A DNA stretch of 64,000 bases, from NCBI GenBank assembly GCA_041395565.1, contig JAWLAI010000007.1, positions 124,001-188,000 of the forward strand, written 5' to 3'. Below, one piece after another: positions 17,834-26,996 of this stretch (positions are counted from its first letter, which is position 1; each line of letters opens with the position of its first letter). A program made the position numbers and the translations under genes. Source of the stretch: Pseudomonadota bacterium. GTDB taxonomy: Bacteria; Pseudomonadota; Gammaproteobacteria; UBA9214. The notes beneath the pieces were generated by a model. That model did not search any database. It saw nothing but the letters and a program-made list of their open reading frames with translations, and was not told the DNA's origin.

Positions 17834-18388
17834 ATGATTTCCAGACTGACCATCGTCCTGCCGGTTGCGCTCGTCTGCGGCTGCTCCGCCAACCTCGACG
17901 CGGAATGCACGGACTTCTTCGGTCGCGTCAACACGGCTCTCGATGCCGTCGCCGCGGCAGACTCGAGCGAGTCACGCACGGCGCGCCTACGGGACCTGGA
18001 GTCATTTTCAGCCGAACTCGAATCCCTGCAGCAACGCGCCGCGCAACGGCTCAGCGAGAAGATTGCGTCCGGAGAACTCTGCTCGGAGCTGGCGCCGCGC
18101 GGCACGGAATGCGATGAAAGACTCGTCTTCGATGACCTCAACCAGCGCAAGGTCGTGGCACTCAACGGTTTCATCACGCGCTGGCAGGAGCTGGGCGTAC
18201 GGCGCACGGCGACTGCCGCCCCGGCACCGGTGCCGCTACCGGCTTCCGGAGACGACGGGCAGCCCGCGCCGGGCATGCCGGCGCAGGCAATGGAGGATGC
18301 AGTCGCCTCGGCACTGCAACGCCCGAATACCAGGCTGCTCGACGGCATGTTGGAACTGATGTTCATCTGCAACAACACGCTACGCTGA
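17834..18388 (+). CDS. putative lipoprotein, function unknown
   Basis: The 184-residue protein starts after GAAGGTA. A short lipoprotein signal (MISRLTIVLPVALVCGCSAN) ends in lipobox VCGC. The mature part has four further Cys (AECTDFF, GELCSEL, GTECDERL, FICNNTLR) that may form two disulfides in the periplasm, a helical central region, and an Ala/Pro linker about residues 130-150. I do not recognise the family. It stands alone. Confidence 0.75.
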   Translation: MISRLTIVLPVALVCGCSANLDAECTDFFGRVNTALDAVAAADSSESRTARLRDLESFSAELESLQQRAAQRLSEKIASGELCSELAPRGTECDERLVFDDLNQRKVVALNGFITRWQELGVRRTATAAPAPVPLPASGDDGQPAPGMPAQAMEDAVASALQRPNTRLLDGMLELMFICNNTLR

Positions 18389-18550
18389 ACTAGCGGCCGG
18401 GTCGTCGCGGCGTCACGCCCTGCTGCACACCCGCAGCTGACGCAGACCAGCCCCGTTGAGCGGCCGACGCTACAGATCCCGAGCGCGGACGATCGACAAC
18501 GGCCGTCGCGCACCCGTCCTCGCGCAACATGCCCCATAGACAATGCCGCA

Positions 18551-18955
18551 TCACCGCGCGCAGAGCGGCTTGTCCTCCCGGCATTCCGCGGCATCGACCA
18601 CGGACTGCACGAAGGCCTGCAGCTCGACCAGGTCCAGGCATGCGTGCAGCCGGTTCGCCAGCGCGGGCGTGATGCGTACCATGCCCACCGTGCCGTCGCC
18701 ACGCTGGAACTGGATGCCGACCAGATGCACGGCATCCGGCGAGTCGTCCGCCGCATCGGCCAGCCGGGCGCTTTCGTCCAGCAGCAGGTCGTACTGCGCA
18801 TCGATCCGCTCCTGCGTGAGGTCGTCGATGTCCTCGTCGACCAGCACCAGCAGCGCCTCGCCGTCACCGGCGGTCCGGCAGTCGATGCCATTGTGCTCCA
18901 GCCAGGCGACGAAGCGGTCCCTGAGCGGTTCCGCAAACAGTACGTATTCGAGCAT
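18551..18955 (-). CDS. conserved-looking acidic protein, function unknown
   Basis: A 134-residue soluble acidic protein (MLEYVLFAEPLRDRFVAWLE onward) with AGGG eight bases before its ATG. The first third looks like a ferredoxin-like or signal-transducing fold (HNGIDCRTAGDGEALLVLVD). The rest is helical (ITPALANRLHACLDLVELQA). There is no signal peptide and no metal motif. Codon use matches its neighbours. The function is unknown. Confidence 0.7.
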   Translation of the reverse strand: MLEYVLFAEPLRDRFVAWLEHNGIDCRTAGDGEALLVLVDEDIDDLTQERIDAQYDLLLDESARLADAADDSPDAVHLVGIQFQRGDGTVGMVRITPALANRLHACLDLVELQAFVQSVVDAAECREDKPLCAR

Positions 18956-19269
18956 GTTGTGAGCCCTGTCGGTTGAACAATGCGGGAGTGGCGAGTCTGT
19001 CGCTTTTACCGGCCACGATCAAGCCAGCCCCGGGCTGTTGCGGGCGCACTGCACCGCGCGTCACCCCGACGGCAGCCCGTCCGGCCCGTAGCGCCCGGGC
19101 TCGACATGATGACCTGCCCATGTGCACCGGATGCCACAACCGGAAACGCGGGAATCAGCCAGACAGGCGGGATGCCGATGTCGCGCCGGGAGAATGTACA
19201 GTTTGCGCTGCCAGCAGGATGCCGGACCTGCTGCGCTTGCAGGCTTGCCGTCCACAACAGCGGCAGCAT
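18956..19269. other. intergenic stretch
   Basis: These 314 bases lie between the acidic-protein gene and the phoX terminator and should carry the promoter of the former. I see no other feature. Confidence 0.4.
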
Positions 19270-19295
19270 AAAAAACGCCGGGGTTACCCCCGGCG
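19270..19295 (-). terminator. intrinsic terminator after the PhoX-like gene
   Basis: On the minus strand CGCCGGGG and CCCCGGCG form an 8-bp stem with a four-base loop, followed by TTTTTTATG. It lies 35 bases past the PhoX-like stop codon. Confidence 0.85.
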
Positions 19296-19329
19296 CCGGA
19301 TGCTGCAACAGTGGTATCGTGCACTCTCG

Positions 19330-21222
19330 TCACTTCATCGCGGGCAATGCGCCGTCCACCGTGCCAATGTACCCGATGGCGGTCTTGTGCCGGTTGTCCC
19401 ACTTGCTGTCGAGCAGGGGCGCTATCTCGCCCCACTGGGGATCGCTGCTGCCGAACTCGCCCGGGTGCTGGAAGTTGCCCATGATGTAGGCGTAGCCGTT
19501 GTAGTTGTCCACCACCTGCAGGCCGGTTGCCTCCGCGCCCATCGGAACCGAGAGGATGCGGGACAGGTTACGGCTGTCGATGTTGAAGGCCCAGACATAG
19601 TTGTTGTTGCGATAGCTGGTGTCCTCGCCGATGAACAGGGTCCGCATGGCCTCCGAGTACTTCAGGTTGTCGCCGTCACAGACGCGGTCCTGGGCGCACT
19701 TGTTGCCGAAGGCGTCCGCGGTGTCGGAGTAGCTGCCGAGCAGCTCGGGGATGCTCGCCATGCCGGTCGCCACGTAACTGGAACGGATCCACCGGCCGCT
19801 GCTGTCGCGCACCCGACCCTCCAGGGACAGCTCATACACTGCGCCACCCTTGTTCTTGGCCACCTGGATGTCGCCGCTGCTGTCGCTCATGCCGTTCTCC
19901 ACGCGTGACATCACGATGTAGGCCTTTTTGTCCCGGGCGTTGTGGGTGACGCCCTCCATCTTGTTGAACTCGGTGGTGGCGCCCAGCATGGCGGCATAAC
20001 GGCGGGTCTCCAGGAAGGCAGCGGCCTGCGCCATGCCGTCCTTCAGCCGCAGCCACTCGGTACCCATATAGGTCTGCACCATGGTGTAGGAGTCATCGCC
20101 CGGGTCTTCGTTGCTGACCTCGAAGATATCGCTGAACTTGATCCCACCGTCGACCAGCGCCTTGATCTCCGCGTCGCTGGCGTGACCCAGCTTGATCCAC
20201 GTCAGGTCGGCGGCGCCGCCCTCGGCGCCAACGGGGCTGGTTTGCATCCATTTGCCGGCGTAGAGCGTACCGCGCGAGAGATCGCCGACGCGGTCGGCAA
20301 CGAACATGAACAGGCCCGTGTAGGCACCGTCGTCGCCCATGTAGACCGTCCTGCCGTCTGGCTGCACGTCGGCCAGCTCACGCGCGAAACGGCCCAGGGC
20401 GTGATGCATCTCGACGACGGTCTTGCCATTGCGGAGCACGCGGACCTCGGGCACCAGGCCGTAATGATAGGCGTTGGCGGCACTCGGATCGCCGAAGAAA
20501 TACTGACTGAAGCTGTTGATGTCGGTGCCATCCTGGGTACCGGAGGCGGCTGCCATCCCCTCCCGGGTCTTGGCATCCGGCTCGTACTCCTCCGAGCCGA
20601 TATGCGTGTTCCACGGCGAGAGCGAGGCCGCACAGGGAATCCAGAGGCCATTCACCGCGGCAAAGCTGATGTTGTCATAGTCCGTTACCGCCAGCGCGCC
20701 GCTGCGCTTGTCCTGGTCGATACTGGCCACGCTCATGGTTGCCGGCAGCTTGCTCCAGTAGTCACCGCTCAGACCGGCGGGCGGCAGACCGCGGTATTCG
20801 TACTGGGTGACCAAGGCCAGTGCGTTGTTGCTGCGCGGGTCGGCAGCACGCATGCCGGGCAGCGCGATCAACGAGTTGCCATCCGGTGCATCCGAGGCGA
20901 TCTGCCCCTCACTATCCTCGATGGGCATGTCATAGGCATCGTAGAGACCACCGACGACCTTGTTGTTGATCGCGTCGGTAGTTGCCATCAGCTGATGATA
21001 TTTCAGGTCATAGATCCGGGTCTTGCCATTGCGGTAGGTCACCATGACCTGGGCCTTGGTGTAGATATCGGTCTTCTCATCCGGGGTGGACGGAGACGGC
21101 ATGCCGATAAACTCCACCGCACGCACGGTGGCATTATTAAAGCCGCCAGCCGCGGCATCGGCGGTGATGTTGAATAATCCCAGCGCGGATGCGATCGCGA
21201 CAGTCAATGCTTTCTTGGTCAT
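19330..21222 (-). CDS. PhoX-like (DUF839) secreted protein
   Basis: The 630-residue protein starts at the ATG complementary to 21220-21222 with AGGAG upstream. A Sec-type signal is seen (MTKKALTVAIASALGLFNIT, then ADAAAGG). Known PhoX phosphatases usually carry a Tat twin-arginine signal, which is absent. The body has PhoX/DUF839 features: acidic calcium-site-like loops (DYDNISFAAVNGLWIPCAAS, SLSPWNTHIGSEEYEPDA), YMGDDGAYTGLFMFVADRVG, GVTHNARDKKAYIVMS and LFIGEDTSYRNNNYVWAF. PhoX enzymes are calcium/iron alkaline phosphatases, though many DUF839 proteins have no shown activity. It has its own terminator and no pho-type neighbours, so phosphate starvation control is not evident. Confidence 0.85.
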   Translation of the reverse strand: MTKKALTVAIASALGLFNITADAAAGGFNNATVRAVEFIGMPSPSTPDEKTDIYTKAQVMVTYRNGKTRIYDLKYHQLMATTDAINNKVVGGLYDAYDMPIEDSEGQIASDAPDGNSLIALPGMRAADPRSNNALALVTQYEYRGLPPAGLSGDYWSKLPATMSVASIDQDKRSGALAVTDYDNISFAAVNGLWIPCAASLSPWNTHIGSEEYEPDAKTREGMAAASGTQDGTDINSFSQYFFGDPSAANAYHYGLVPEVRVLRNGKTVVEMHHALGRFARELADVQPDGRTVYMGDDGAYTGLFMFVADRVGDLSRGTLYAGKWMQTSPVGAEGGAADLTWIKLGHASDAEIKALVDGGIKFSDIFEVSNEDPGDDSYTMVQTYMGTEWLRLKDGMAQAAAFLETRRYAAMLGATTEFNKMEGVTHNARDKKAYIVMSRVENGMSDSSGDIQVAKNKGGAVYELSLEGRVRDSSGRWIRSSYVATGMASIPELLGSYSDTADAFGNKCAQDRVCDGDNLKYSEAMRTLFIGEDTSYRNNNYVWAFNIDSRNLSRILSVPMGAEATGLQVVDNYNGYAYIMGNFQHPGEFGSSDPQWGEIAPLLDSKWDNRHKTAIGYIGTVDGALPAMK

Positions 21223-21527
21223 ACGATGTGTACTCCTGGACGGACAACGTGGCTTGAGGAGCGCACAATCTAGTGCAGGATTGTTACTGGATAATGACGG
21301 CACTGAATGACCGCGGGCATGCGGCCAACTGGCCGTACCCGACTCACCGGCGCTCACGCCGCGGGTTGCTGCCGCGCCGCAGTTGCCGGAAATTCCACCC
21401 GCCGCAGCACTCGTCGCCGGTGCCCGGAGCAACGAACTGGCATGACGCTACGGTATCAGGATCGTAGTCCGCAGCCATGATCCGTCATACAATCGTGTGC
21501 CAGCCACCAGCCGACAGGTCCAGAACG
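21223..21527. other. intergenic stretch between divergent genes
   Basis: These 305 bases hold the leaders of the PhoX-like gene (minus) and the TlpA-like gene (plus). No clear promoter hexamers or repeats were found. The TlpA start may lie within it, at 21477. Confidence 0.35.
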
Positions 21528-22112
21528 ATGCCGGAGTTTCGCCATTCACATATTCATGCATTGCCAGGCAAGCTGCCCGCAAGGGCAGGCGGTGCGCTGC
21601 ACGTCTGGATCTTGCTGTTCTTGCTGGCTGCCGCCCTGTTCGTGTCACAGGTCGGTCGGGCCGGCGAATTGCTCCCCGTACCGGACGCGGTGCCGGTACC
21701 GGAGCTCGTGCTGCCGGATCTGGATGGCAGGGAATACCGTCTCAGCGACCTGCGCGGCCGGGTCGTGCTCGTCAACTTCTGGGCCACCTGGTGTCAGCCC
21801 TGCCTGCGGGAGCTGCCGAACCTGGCGCGCCTGCAGGCCGCCTACGCGGACCTGCCCTTCACGATCCTCGCCATCGATGTCGAGGAGGACGCCCGGCGCG
21901 TGCGGCATTTCGCAGCGCAGCACAACCTGGCATTCCCGGTGCTGCTGGATGCGGACGGCAGCGAATTCGCCGCCTGGGGCAGCAAGGTGCTGCCCACGAC
22001 CTTCGTGGTCGATGCTGCCGGCAAGATCCGCTATGTGGGTATCGCCGATCTCGAATGGGATGCCGGCGCGGTGCGCACGAAACTCGATGGCCTGATCGGG
22101 GACATGCACTGA
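21528..22112 (+). CDS. TlpA/ResA-type periplasmic thioredoxin
   Basis: About 194 residues if started at 21528 (AGGT eight bases upstream); an ATG at 21477 would add 17 residues. A single N-terminal span (LHVWILLFLLAAALFVSQVG) anchors or exports it. The thioredoxin fold begins at PELVLPDLDGREYRLSDLRG, with active site WATWCQPCLRELP and cis-Pro loop VLPTTFVVDAAGKI. TlpA/ResA proteins reduce disulfides in the periplasm, often in cytochrome c maturation or for copper-site assembly. No ccm or cox gene is adjacent, so the client is unknown. Confidence 0.92.
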   Translation: MPEFRHSHIHALPGKLPARAGGALHVWILLFLLAAALFVSQVGRAGELLPVPDAVPVPELVLPDLDGREYRLSDLRGRVVLVNFWATWCQPCLRELPNLARLQAAYADLPFTILAIDVEEDARRVRHFAAQHNLAFPVLLDADGSEFAAWGSKVLPTTFVVDAAGKIRYVGIADLEWDAGAVRTKLDGLIGDMH

Positions 22113-22266
22113 GTCGCGGGTAAGGGCCGCACGGCACGGCGGCAGGTGCCAGCCACGGGACCCGAGCCGGGTGCCGCGGCACAGCCTGGCGGTGTGACTG
22201 CGCGGGCGCCGGCAAGCCCTGCCGAACGCCGCCGCGGCATGCCCGCGCACTGCGTCAGCGGTGCGC

Positions 22267-22986
22267 TCAGTGTCGCGCGTAGGTTGCCACGACGTCCTGC
22301 CAGAACGTCCCGAACTTGCCGACGAACAGCTCGAAGGATGCGCGCTCGGTCATCCGCCGCTCGTCCTCGATCGCGGCGCGGGTCACCCAGACCGCGGCGT
22401 TCTGATCCGTCCACGAGTTCGCCTCCACCCTGCCGTAGACATAACCCGTGCGCGCATCGACCAGCACCGCCGTGGTCTTCGCGTTCACGCGCGCCTGCCG
22501 GTTCGGCAGATAGCCCGGTTTCAGTTCGGCAAGCGGGCCGTATTCCGCCCCGTCGACCGTGAAACGGGTATCCAGCGTGTACAGCAGCAGCAGGTCGGCG
22601 GCGAGTGCGGCGGCGACCGGGCGCAGGTCATCGACCGCGTTCAGCGTCTGCGGCAACTGCGCGAGCGGCAGCCCCTCCAGTGCGGCCACCTGCGGCAGCG
22701 TGCGCAGGCGCTGGATGTCACGCTCGGATTCGATATTGCGCACCGTCACCACGCAATAACGCCCACTGCCCTGGCAGGACGGGTTGGTCGCGGCATAGTC
22801 CGCCGCCTGCACCCGCGCCAGTGCGATACGCGCCGGGAACGCCGCCGCCGGCCGGCGCTCCGACTGCGCGCTGCCGGTGACGGTCAGTTCGGCCAGTGGG
22901 ACGCCAGGCGCCGGCGTCCGGTAGCTGGCGCAGCCGCCAGGCAGCAGGAGCGCAAGCAGCAGCAGCGGCAAGTAGCGGTACGGCAT
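22267..22986 (-). CDS. putative lipoprotein, function unknown
   Basis: The 239-residue protein has a lipoprotein signal (MPYRYLPLLLLALLLPGGCA, lipobox GGC). The mature domain has GRYCVVTVRNIESERDIQRL, LAADLLLLYTLDTRFTVDGA and KTTAVLVDARTGYVYGRVEA, a pattern of periplasmic lipoproteins with a Rossmann-like core that I have seen in proteobacteria but cannot name. AGGG lies about ten bases before the ATG. It is convergent with tlpA and divergent from the mutarotase gene. Confidence 0.75.
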   Translation of the reverse strand: MPYRYLPLLLLALLLPGGCASYRTPAPGVPLAELTVTGSAQSERRPAAAFPARIALARVQAADYAATNPSCQGSGRYCVVTVRNIESERDIQRLRTLPQVAALEGLPLAQLPQTLNAVDDLRPVAAALAADLLLLYTLDTRFTVDGAEYGPLAELKPGYLPNRQARVNAKTTAVLVDARTGYVYGRVEANSWTDQNAAVWVTRAAIEDERRMTERASFELFVGKFGTFWQDVVATYARH

Positions 22987-23199
22987 GGCAGGACACCCTG
23001 AATGATTGCGGGAGGCTGAGTATAGGTCGGCGCGGAGCGCGAGGAAACGGGCACCCCGACCGCCCCTGGCAGGCGCGCCGACGCCGTCTGCCACCGCGCC
23101 GGTCGCCGCGCGCACCGCGCCAGCAACGGCGCGCTTACAAATTCCCGGCCGGCGGGATAACATCCGGTTCTCCCTGAACGACACGTCGCAGGCCACCCC

Positions 23200-24105
23200 A
23201 TGCAGATCGACACCCTCAGCGCGCAATACGCCATCCCCGGTCAACTGCAGTTCGATACCGGCCGGGGCGGCTTCCCGGTCGCCGTCATTCAGAATGCCCA
23301 TGCCACCGCGATGGTGTCGCTGTACGCGGGCCAGGTCCTGTCCTGGCACCCGCTGACGCAGGCACACGAGGTACTGTTCCTCAGCGAGAAGGCGTACTAC
23401 CAGACCGGCAAGGCCATCAAGGGCGGCGTGCCCATCTGCTGGCCCTGGTTCGGGCCGGACCCGCTGGGCAAGGGCCGGCCGGCGCACGGTTGCGCGCGCA
23501 TCTCCGACTGGGACGTGCTGCAGACGGCCGCACTGGAAGACGGCGCCACACGCCTGCTGCTCGGACTGACACCGCAGGCCGAGGCGCGCGCGCTCTGCGG
23601 CGGCGACATGACCGCACAGCTCGAGATCACGGTCGGCAGCAGCCTGCATCTGGCATTGACCACGCACAACCATGGCGCCGCGGCAGTCGACCTGTCCCAG
23701 GCGCTGCATACCTATTTCGCGGTGGGGGATATCGCGCAGGTCGTCGTTCACGGCCTGGAGGACCTGACCTACGTGGACAAGGTCGCCGCCGGCAGTCAGC
23801 GGGTCCAGTCAGGCCCGCTGACCGTGACGGCCGAGGTCGACCGCATCTATACCGGCGTGGATCGCGCGCTGACACTGCATGACGCCGCCTATGGACGCAG
23901 TATCCGGATCGAAGCGACAGGCAGCACGAGCGCGGTGGTCTGGAATCCCTGGCACGAAACGGCTGCCGCCATGGCTGACCTGGATGCAACGGATTACCGT
24001 CGCATGCTGTGTGTGGAAACCGCCAATGCCGGCCCTGACACGATACGGCTGGCGGGCGGTGCCAGCCATACCCTCACGGCAAGCTATTCCGTCACGACGC
24101 CCTAG
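23200..24105 (+). CDS. D-hexose-6-phosphate mutarotase (YeaD-type aldose 1-epimerase)
   Basis: A 301-residue cytoplasmic protein with the galactose-mutarotase fold. Family landmarks are MVSLYAGQVLSWHPL, GKAIKGGVPICWPWFGPDP, LSQALHTYFAVGDI (a catalytic His) and VVWNPWHETAAAMADLD with the catalytic Glu region near RMLCVETAN. It interconverts alpha and beta anomers of glucose-6-phosphate. The length is normal for YeaD-like enzymes. No sugar-metabolism genes are adjacent. Confidence 0.92.
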   Translation: MQIDTLSAQYAIPGQLQFDTGRGGFPVAVIQNAHATAMVSLYAGQVLSWHPLTQAHEVLFLSEKAYYQTGKAIKGGVPICWPWFGPDPLGKGRPAHGCARISDWDVLQTAALEDGATRLLLGLTPQAEARALCGGDMTAQLEITVGSSLHLALTTHNHGAAAVDLSQALHTYFAVGDIAQVVVHGLEDLTYVDKVAAGSQRVQSGPLTVTAEVDRIYTGVDRALTLHDAAYGRSIRIEATGSTSAVVWNPWHETAAAMADLDATDYRRMLCVETANAGPDTIRLAGGASHTLTASYSVTTP

Positions 24106-24132
24106 CGGCATGCACCCGGCGGCGCGGATGCT

Positions 24133-24831
24133 TCAGACACGCCGCTTGCGGGCAACCGCGGCCAGGCCCAGCAGGCCGGAACCGAACAGCCAGAGCGCGG
24201 CGGGGACGGGCACGGTCCACGGCGCGTAGGCAGCGTACAGCGAAGAGATCGGATTCTGCACCATGTTCGTCAGGTCGTACACTGCCGACCTGGCGTAATG
24301 CCGCGCCGTGGTATCCAGGAACATGAAGTAGGAGGAATGGCCCGGCAACAGGCCGTCGGCCGGATCCCGCGAGAAGACGTCGAAATCAAAATTCACGTAC
24401 GCAGCGCCACTGCCGGGAAAGCGGTCGGCATGGCTCGGCGCCGTATCGCCGAGACCGTCGCTGCGCCAGTTGGCGTTGTATTCGGGCGCCGCGAAATTGC
24501 CGAGGCGGAAACTGCCGATCGCAGCGGCGGAATCGTCAGCATTCGTGACCCGCCAGTAGAAGTCGAGCGTGCCGTCGACCGCGGACCGCACCACGCGCTG
24601 CTGTACCGTCCCGCTGATGTCGTCCAGTCCCGCCCCTGCCGAGAACGCGAACGGGATCAATTCGTCGACCAGCACGGTGCCCGCCAGCTGCGGCTCTGCG
24701 GCCATGGTCGTGCCCGGCAACGCCACGCCGAAATCGCCCGGCGCAAGCAGCACGGCCCGAGCCGGCAGCATGGCGGCACCGAGTCCGATAGCGACGAATA
24801 ACCGGAACCTGCAACTGCGACTGCTTCCCAT
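24133..24831 (-). CDS. PEP-CTERM/VPxPA-anchored secreted protein
   Basis: The 232-residue protein starts at the ATG complementary to 24829-24831 with AGGAGA nine bases upstream. A signal peptide (CRFRLFVAIGLGAAMLPARA) is followed by a beta-sandwich-like domain (GTLDFYWRVTNADDSAAAIG, YVNFDFDVFSRDPADGLLPG) with few charged clusters. The C-terminus is a sorting signal: VPVPAALWLFGSGLLGLA followed by a basic tail, the VPxPA-type PEP-CTERM pattern. Such proteins are processed by exosortase and retained at the surface or in exopolysaccharide. No exosortase lies in this window. Confidence 0.88.
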   Translation of the reverse strand: MGSSRSCRFRLFVAIGLGAAMLPARAVLLAPGDFGVALPGTTMAAEPQLAGTVLVDELIPFAFSAGAGLDDISGTVQQRVVRSAVDGTLDFYWRVTNADDSAAAIGSFRLGNFAAPEYNANWRSDGLGDTAPSHADRFPGSGAAYVNFDFDVFSRDPADGLLPGHSSYFMFLDTTARHYARSAVYDLTNMVQNPISSLYAAYAPWTVPVPAALWLFGSGLLGLAAVARKRRV

Positions 24832-25128
24832 GGCCTGCTCTCCTGAATCGCCGACGACATCGCTGCCGGTGCGGAATTGATCGCTCGGCGCGGCCAAAGT
24901 TTGAACGCCGGCGCAGCAGCGGTCTGGACCAAGGTACAGGTGACAGTGACGGGGACCGCCCCTAGAGTGGAATCAGGGACGCAACCCGGCGCACCGCCAC
25001 GACACCCTACGAGGGCTGCCCGCCACCCACCCGGCGCGCCCGTCCGGACCGGCACGGCGGTGCAGCCACGACCACGCAGCGCTGCGCCACGGCCACGGCG
25101 GATACCCGTCCCAGGCAGGTCACGCGCT

Positions 25129-25707
25129 ATGACTACAACCGCTCGCTCGCTAACGACACTGTGCTTCCTGTGCGCGCTGCTGCCGCCGCCCGCCGCCCTC
25201 GCGAGTTCGCTGTTGTACCGTTTTGCCGGCGACGCACTGCAACCGGAAATCGATTTCACGCTGGAGGTCGATTTCGCGCGTGCCGGATACTTCATCAGCG
25301 CATCCGGCGCGGTGACCGGTTTCGATCCTGAGCGTCATACCATCTTCGTGGATTACCATGCCGGCAGTTACGCGCTGGCCGCGACCGACAATCCGTTCCA
25401 GCGCCATTACGGCGAGGACACCGTTACGGTCGAGGGCGTGGTCGGATGTCTGTACGCCCTCAATTCGATCGCCGTCTGCCGGGAGGTCGACGACGGGACG
25501 GCGGCGACGACGGGCGCGGTGGCCGCCTGGCAGCCCGGCGAATGGTTCGATCATTACGTGTTCGACAGCCTCGGCCCGTACGAATACACGCACGTAAGAC
25601 TCGCCAGCATCACGACGCTGCCGCTGCCGGCAGCGCTGCTGCTGCAATTGTCGGGCCTGCCCGTACTGCTCGTGCTCGGCCGCCGCCGGCTCGCACCCTA
25701 TCCCTAA
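25129..25707 (+). CDS. secreted protein with PEP-CTERM-like tail
   Basis: The 192-residue protein starts at the ATG at 25129 with AGGT nine bases upstream. A signal peptide (LTTLCFLCALLPPPAALASS) precedes a beta-rich domain (FTLEVDFARAGYFISASGAV, FVDYHAGSYALAATDNPF) with a likely disulfide (GCLYALNSIAVC). The C-terminus, TLPLPAALLLQLSGLPVLLV plus an Arg-rich end, matches the PxPA-TM-basic plan of PEP-CTERM variants but lacks the WLF core. It is divergent from the other PEP-CTERM gene and probably handled by the same sorting system. Confidence 0.75.
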   Translation: MTTTARSLTTLCFLCALLPPPAALASSLLYRFAGDALQPEIDFTLEVDFARAGYFISASGAVTGFDPERHTIFVDYHAGSYALAATDNPFQRHYGEDTVTVEGVVGCLYALNSIAVCREVDDGTAATTGAVAAWQPGEWFDHYVFDSLGPYEYTHVRLASITTLPLPAALLLQLSGLPVLLVLGRRRLAPYP

Positions 25708-25738
25708 CCCGGACCGCCCGCCTGCCGGTTGACGGGAC

Positions 25739-25767
25739 TGGCAATTGCCCACACCGGGCGATATAAA
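25739..25767 (+). promoter_or_regulatory. possible promoter of the SPOR-domain gene
   Basis: TGGCAA (25739-25744) and TATAAA (25762-25767) are separated by 17 bases, about 70 bases before the gene start. A TATAAAGG sequence also precedes the second SPOR gene near 55616. Confidence 0.45.
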
Positions 25768-25835
25768 GGTCACCGGCACACGGCACCCGTCTGCAGTCCC
25801 TGCCATCACCTCGGAACCACCGGCCGGAGCCGTGC

Positions 25836-26768
25836 ATGGATTGGGTCAAGCAGAAAACGGAATCAGCGCATACACGACAGGCAGCGCGCACGCACCAAGC
25901 GGAAAGCAGGCAGGCGGTGGCGGCCAGCGCCGGCCAGCGCCGGCGGCTGCACCGCGCACGGCCCTGGCGGACGCTGCTGGCAGGTAGCGGTTGGCTGGCG
26001 CCCCTGGCGGCCGCCGGGCTGGCGGGATCCTTTCATATCCCAGCCGCCGCCAGCCACACCGCATTCGAGGACGGGCTGGCAAGCGTGTTCGGGGGTACAG
26101 CCGCCGCCAGCGGGCAGCCGGAACGCCGCGACCACCCGAGCGAGCGCATGCGCGAGCTGTACGCCACGATCGGCGCGGTCGGGTCCGGCCTGCACCGGAC
26201 GCGCCTGCTGTCCGACACCCTGCCCGCCGCGGACGGCGGCCCAGCGCAATCCCGTGGCATACCGGATCCCTCCGCAACATCACCGGCCGGCCTGCAGCTC
26301 GCCAGCCGCGTCAATGTCGTGCCCCGACCGGTGGTACAGAACGTGGACGGTAGCGACATCACGGACACCGAATCCAAACCCCTACCCGACACCCCCACCG
26401 CTGCGGGCCGGCAGGACACACCAGCCGCCCCGGAGTCCGGTGCAGCCAGGCCCGCCGCAGCCAACGGCACGGTGCCGGCTGCCGTGCCCACCGTCACCGG
26501 CGAGCCTGCGACCGCCCCGGCTGGCGGTGCGGAAAACGCGTGGGTGATCAACCTGGCCTCGATGCAGAGCCAGAGCGCTGCAGAGGCCTTCGCTGCCCGC
26601 GTCCGCGCCAGCGCAATCGCCGTCGAACTGCAGGCGGTCAACGTCAAGGGCAAGGATTTCTGGCGTGTACAGGCCGTCGGTTTCGCCACGGCGGAGGCAG
26701 CCCGTGCGCAGGTGGATACGATCAAGCAGCGCCTCGACCTGAAGGAAGTCTGGGTCACCAGGCGCTAG
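25836..26768 (+). CDS. inner-membrane SPOR-domain protein
   Basis: A 310-residue bitopic protein: a basic cytoplasmic N-terminus (about 45 residues), one span about 47-66 (TLLAGSGWLAPLAAAGLAGS), a long Ala/Pro/Thr-rich periplasmic linker, and a C-terminal SPOR domain about 232-310 (AWVINLASMQSQSAAEAFAA, WRVQAVGFATAEAARAQVDT). SPOR domains bind peptidoglycan lacking stem peptides and direct proteins to the division septum. The gene has a paralogue at 55640-56494 with the same plan. It may serve cell division or envelope stabilisation. Confidence 0.88.
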   Translation: MDWVKQKTESAHTRQAARTHQAESRQAVAASAGQRRRLHRARPWRTLLAGSGWLAPLAAAGLAGSFHIPAAASHTAFEDGLASVFGGTAAASGQPERRDHPSERMRELYATIGAVGSGLHRTRLLSDTLPAADGGPAQSRGIPDPSATSPAGLQLASRVNVVPRPVVQNVDGSDITDTESKPLPDTPTAAGRQDTPAAPESGAARPAAANGTVPAAVPTVTGEPATAPAGGAENAWVINLASMQSQSAAEAFAARVRASAIAVELQAVNVKGKDFWRVQAVGFATAEAARAQVDTIKQRLDLKEVWVTRR

Positions 26769-26996
26769 TCTACCCCTGACACCCGCGCACCGTGGCCCGG
26801 CTGGCGCAGCGGGCGCGGACCGCTGGCTGCGCGGCATGCCGGGCGATCCCGCCACTCCGCCAGCATGCGGCACGAGCCATCGAGCAAATGGAAAAAACCT
26901 ATACTTTCGATTTGTTCTAGTACATAGGTAGTAATGACAACGCGGTAACAAGTGCATAAATTTATGGTAAATGCATTACATATGCAGGGCCGCAAC

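Noticed and set aside
19120..19140. A CTGCH haem-like motif in the gap before phoX
   Set aside because: It lies in a frame without start, signal peptide or other protein features, so it is chance.
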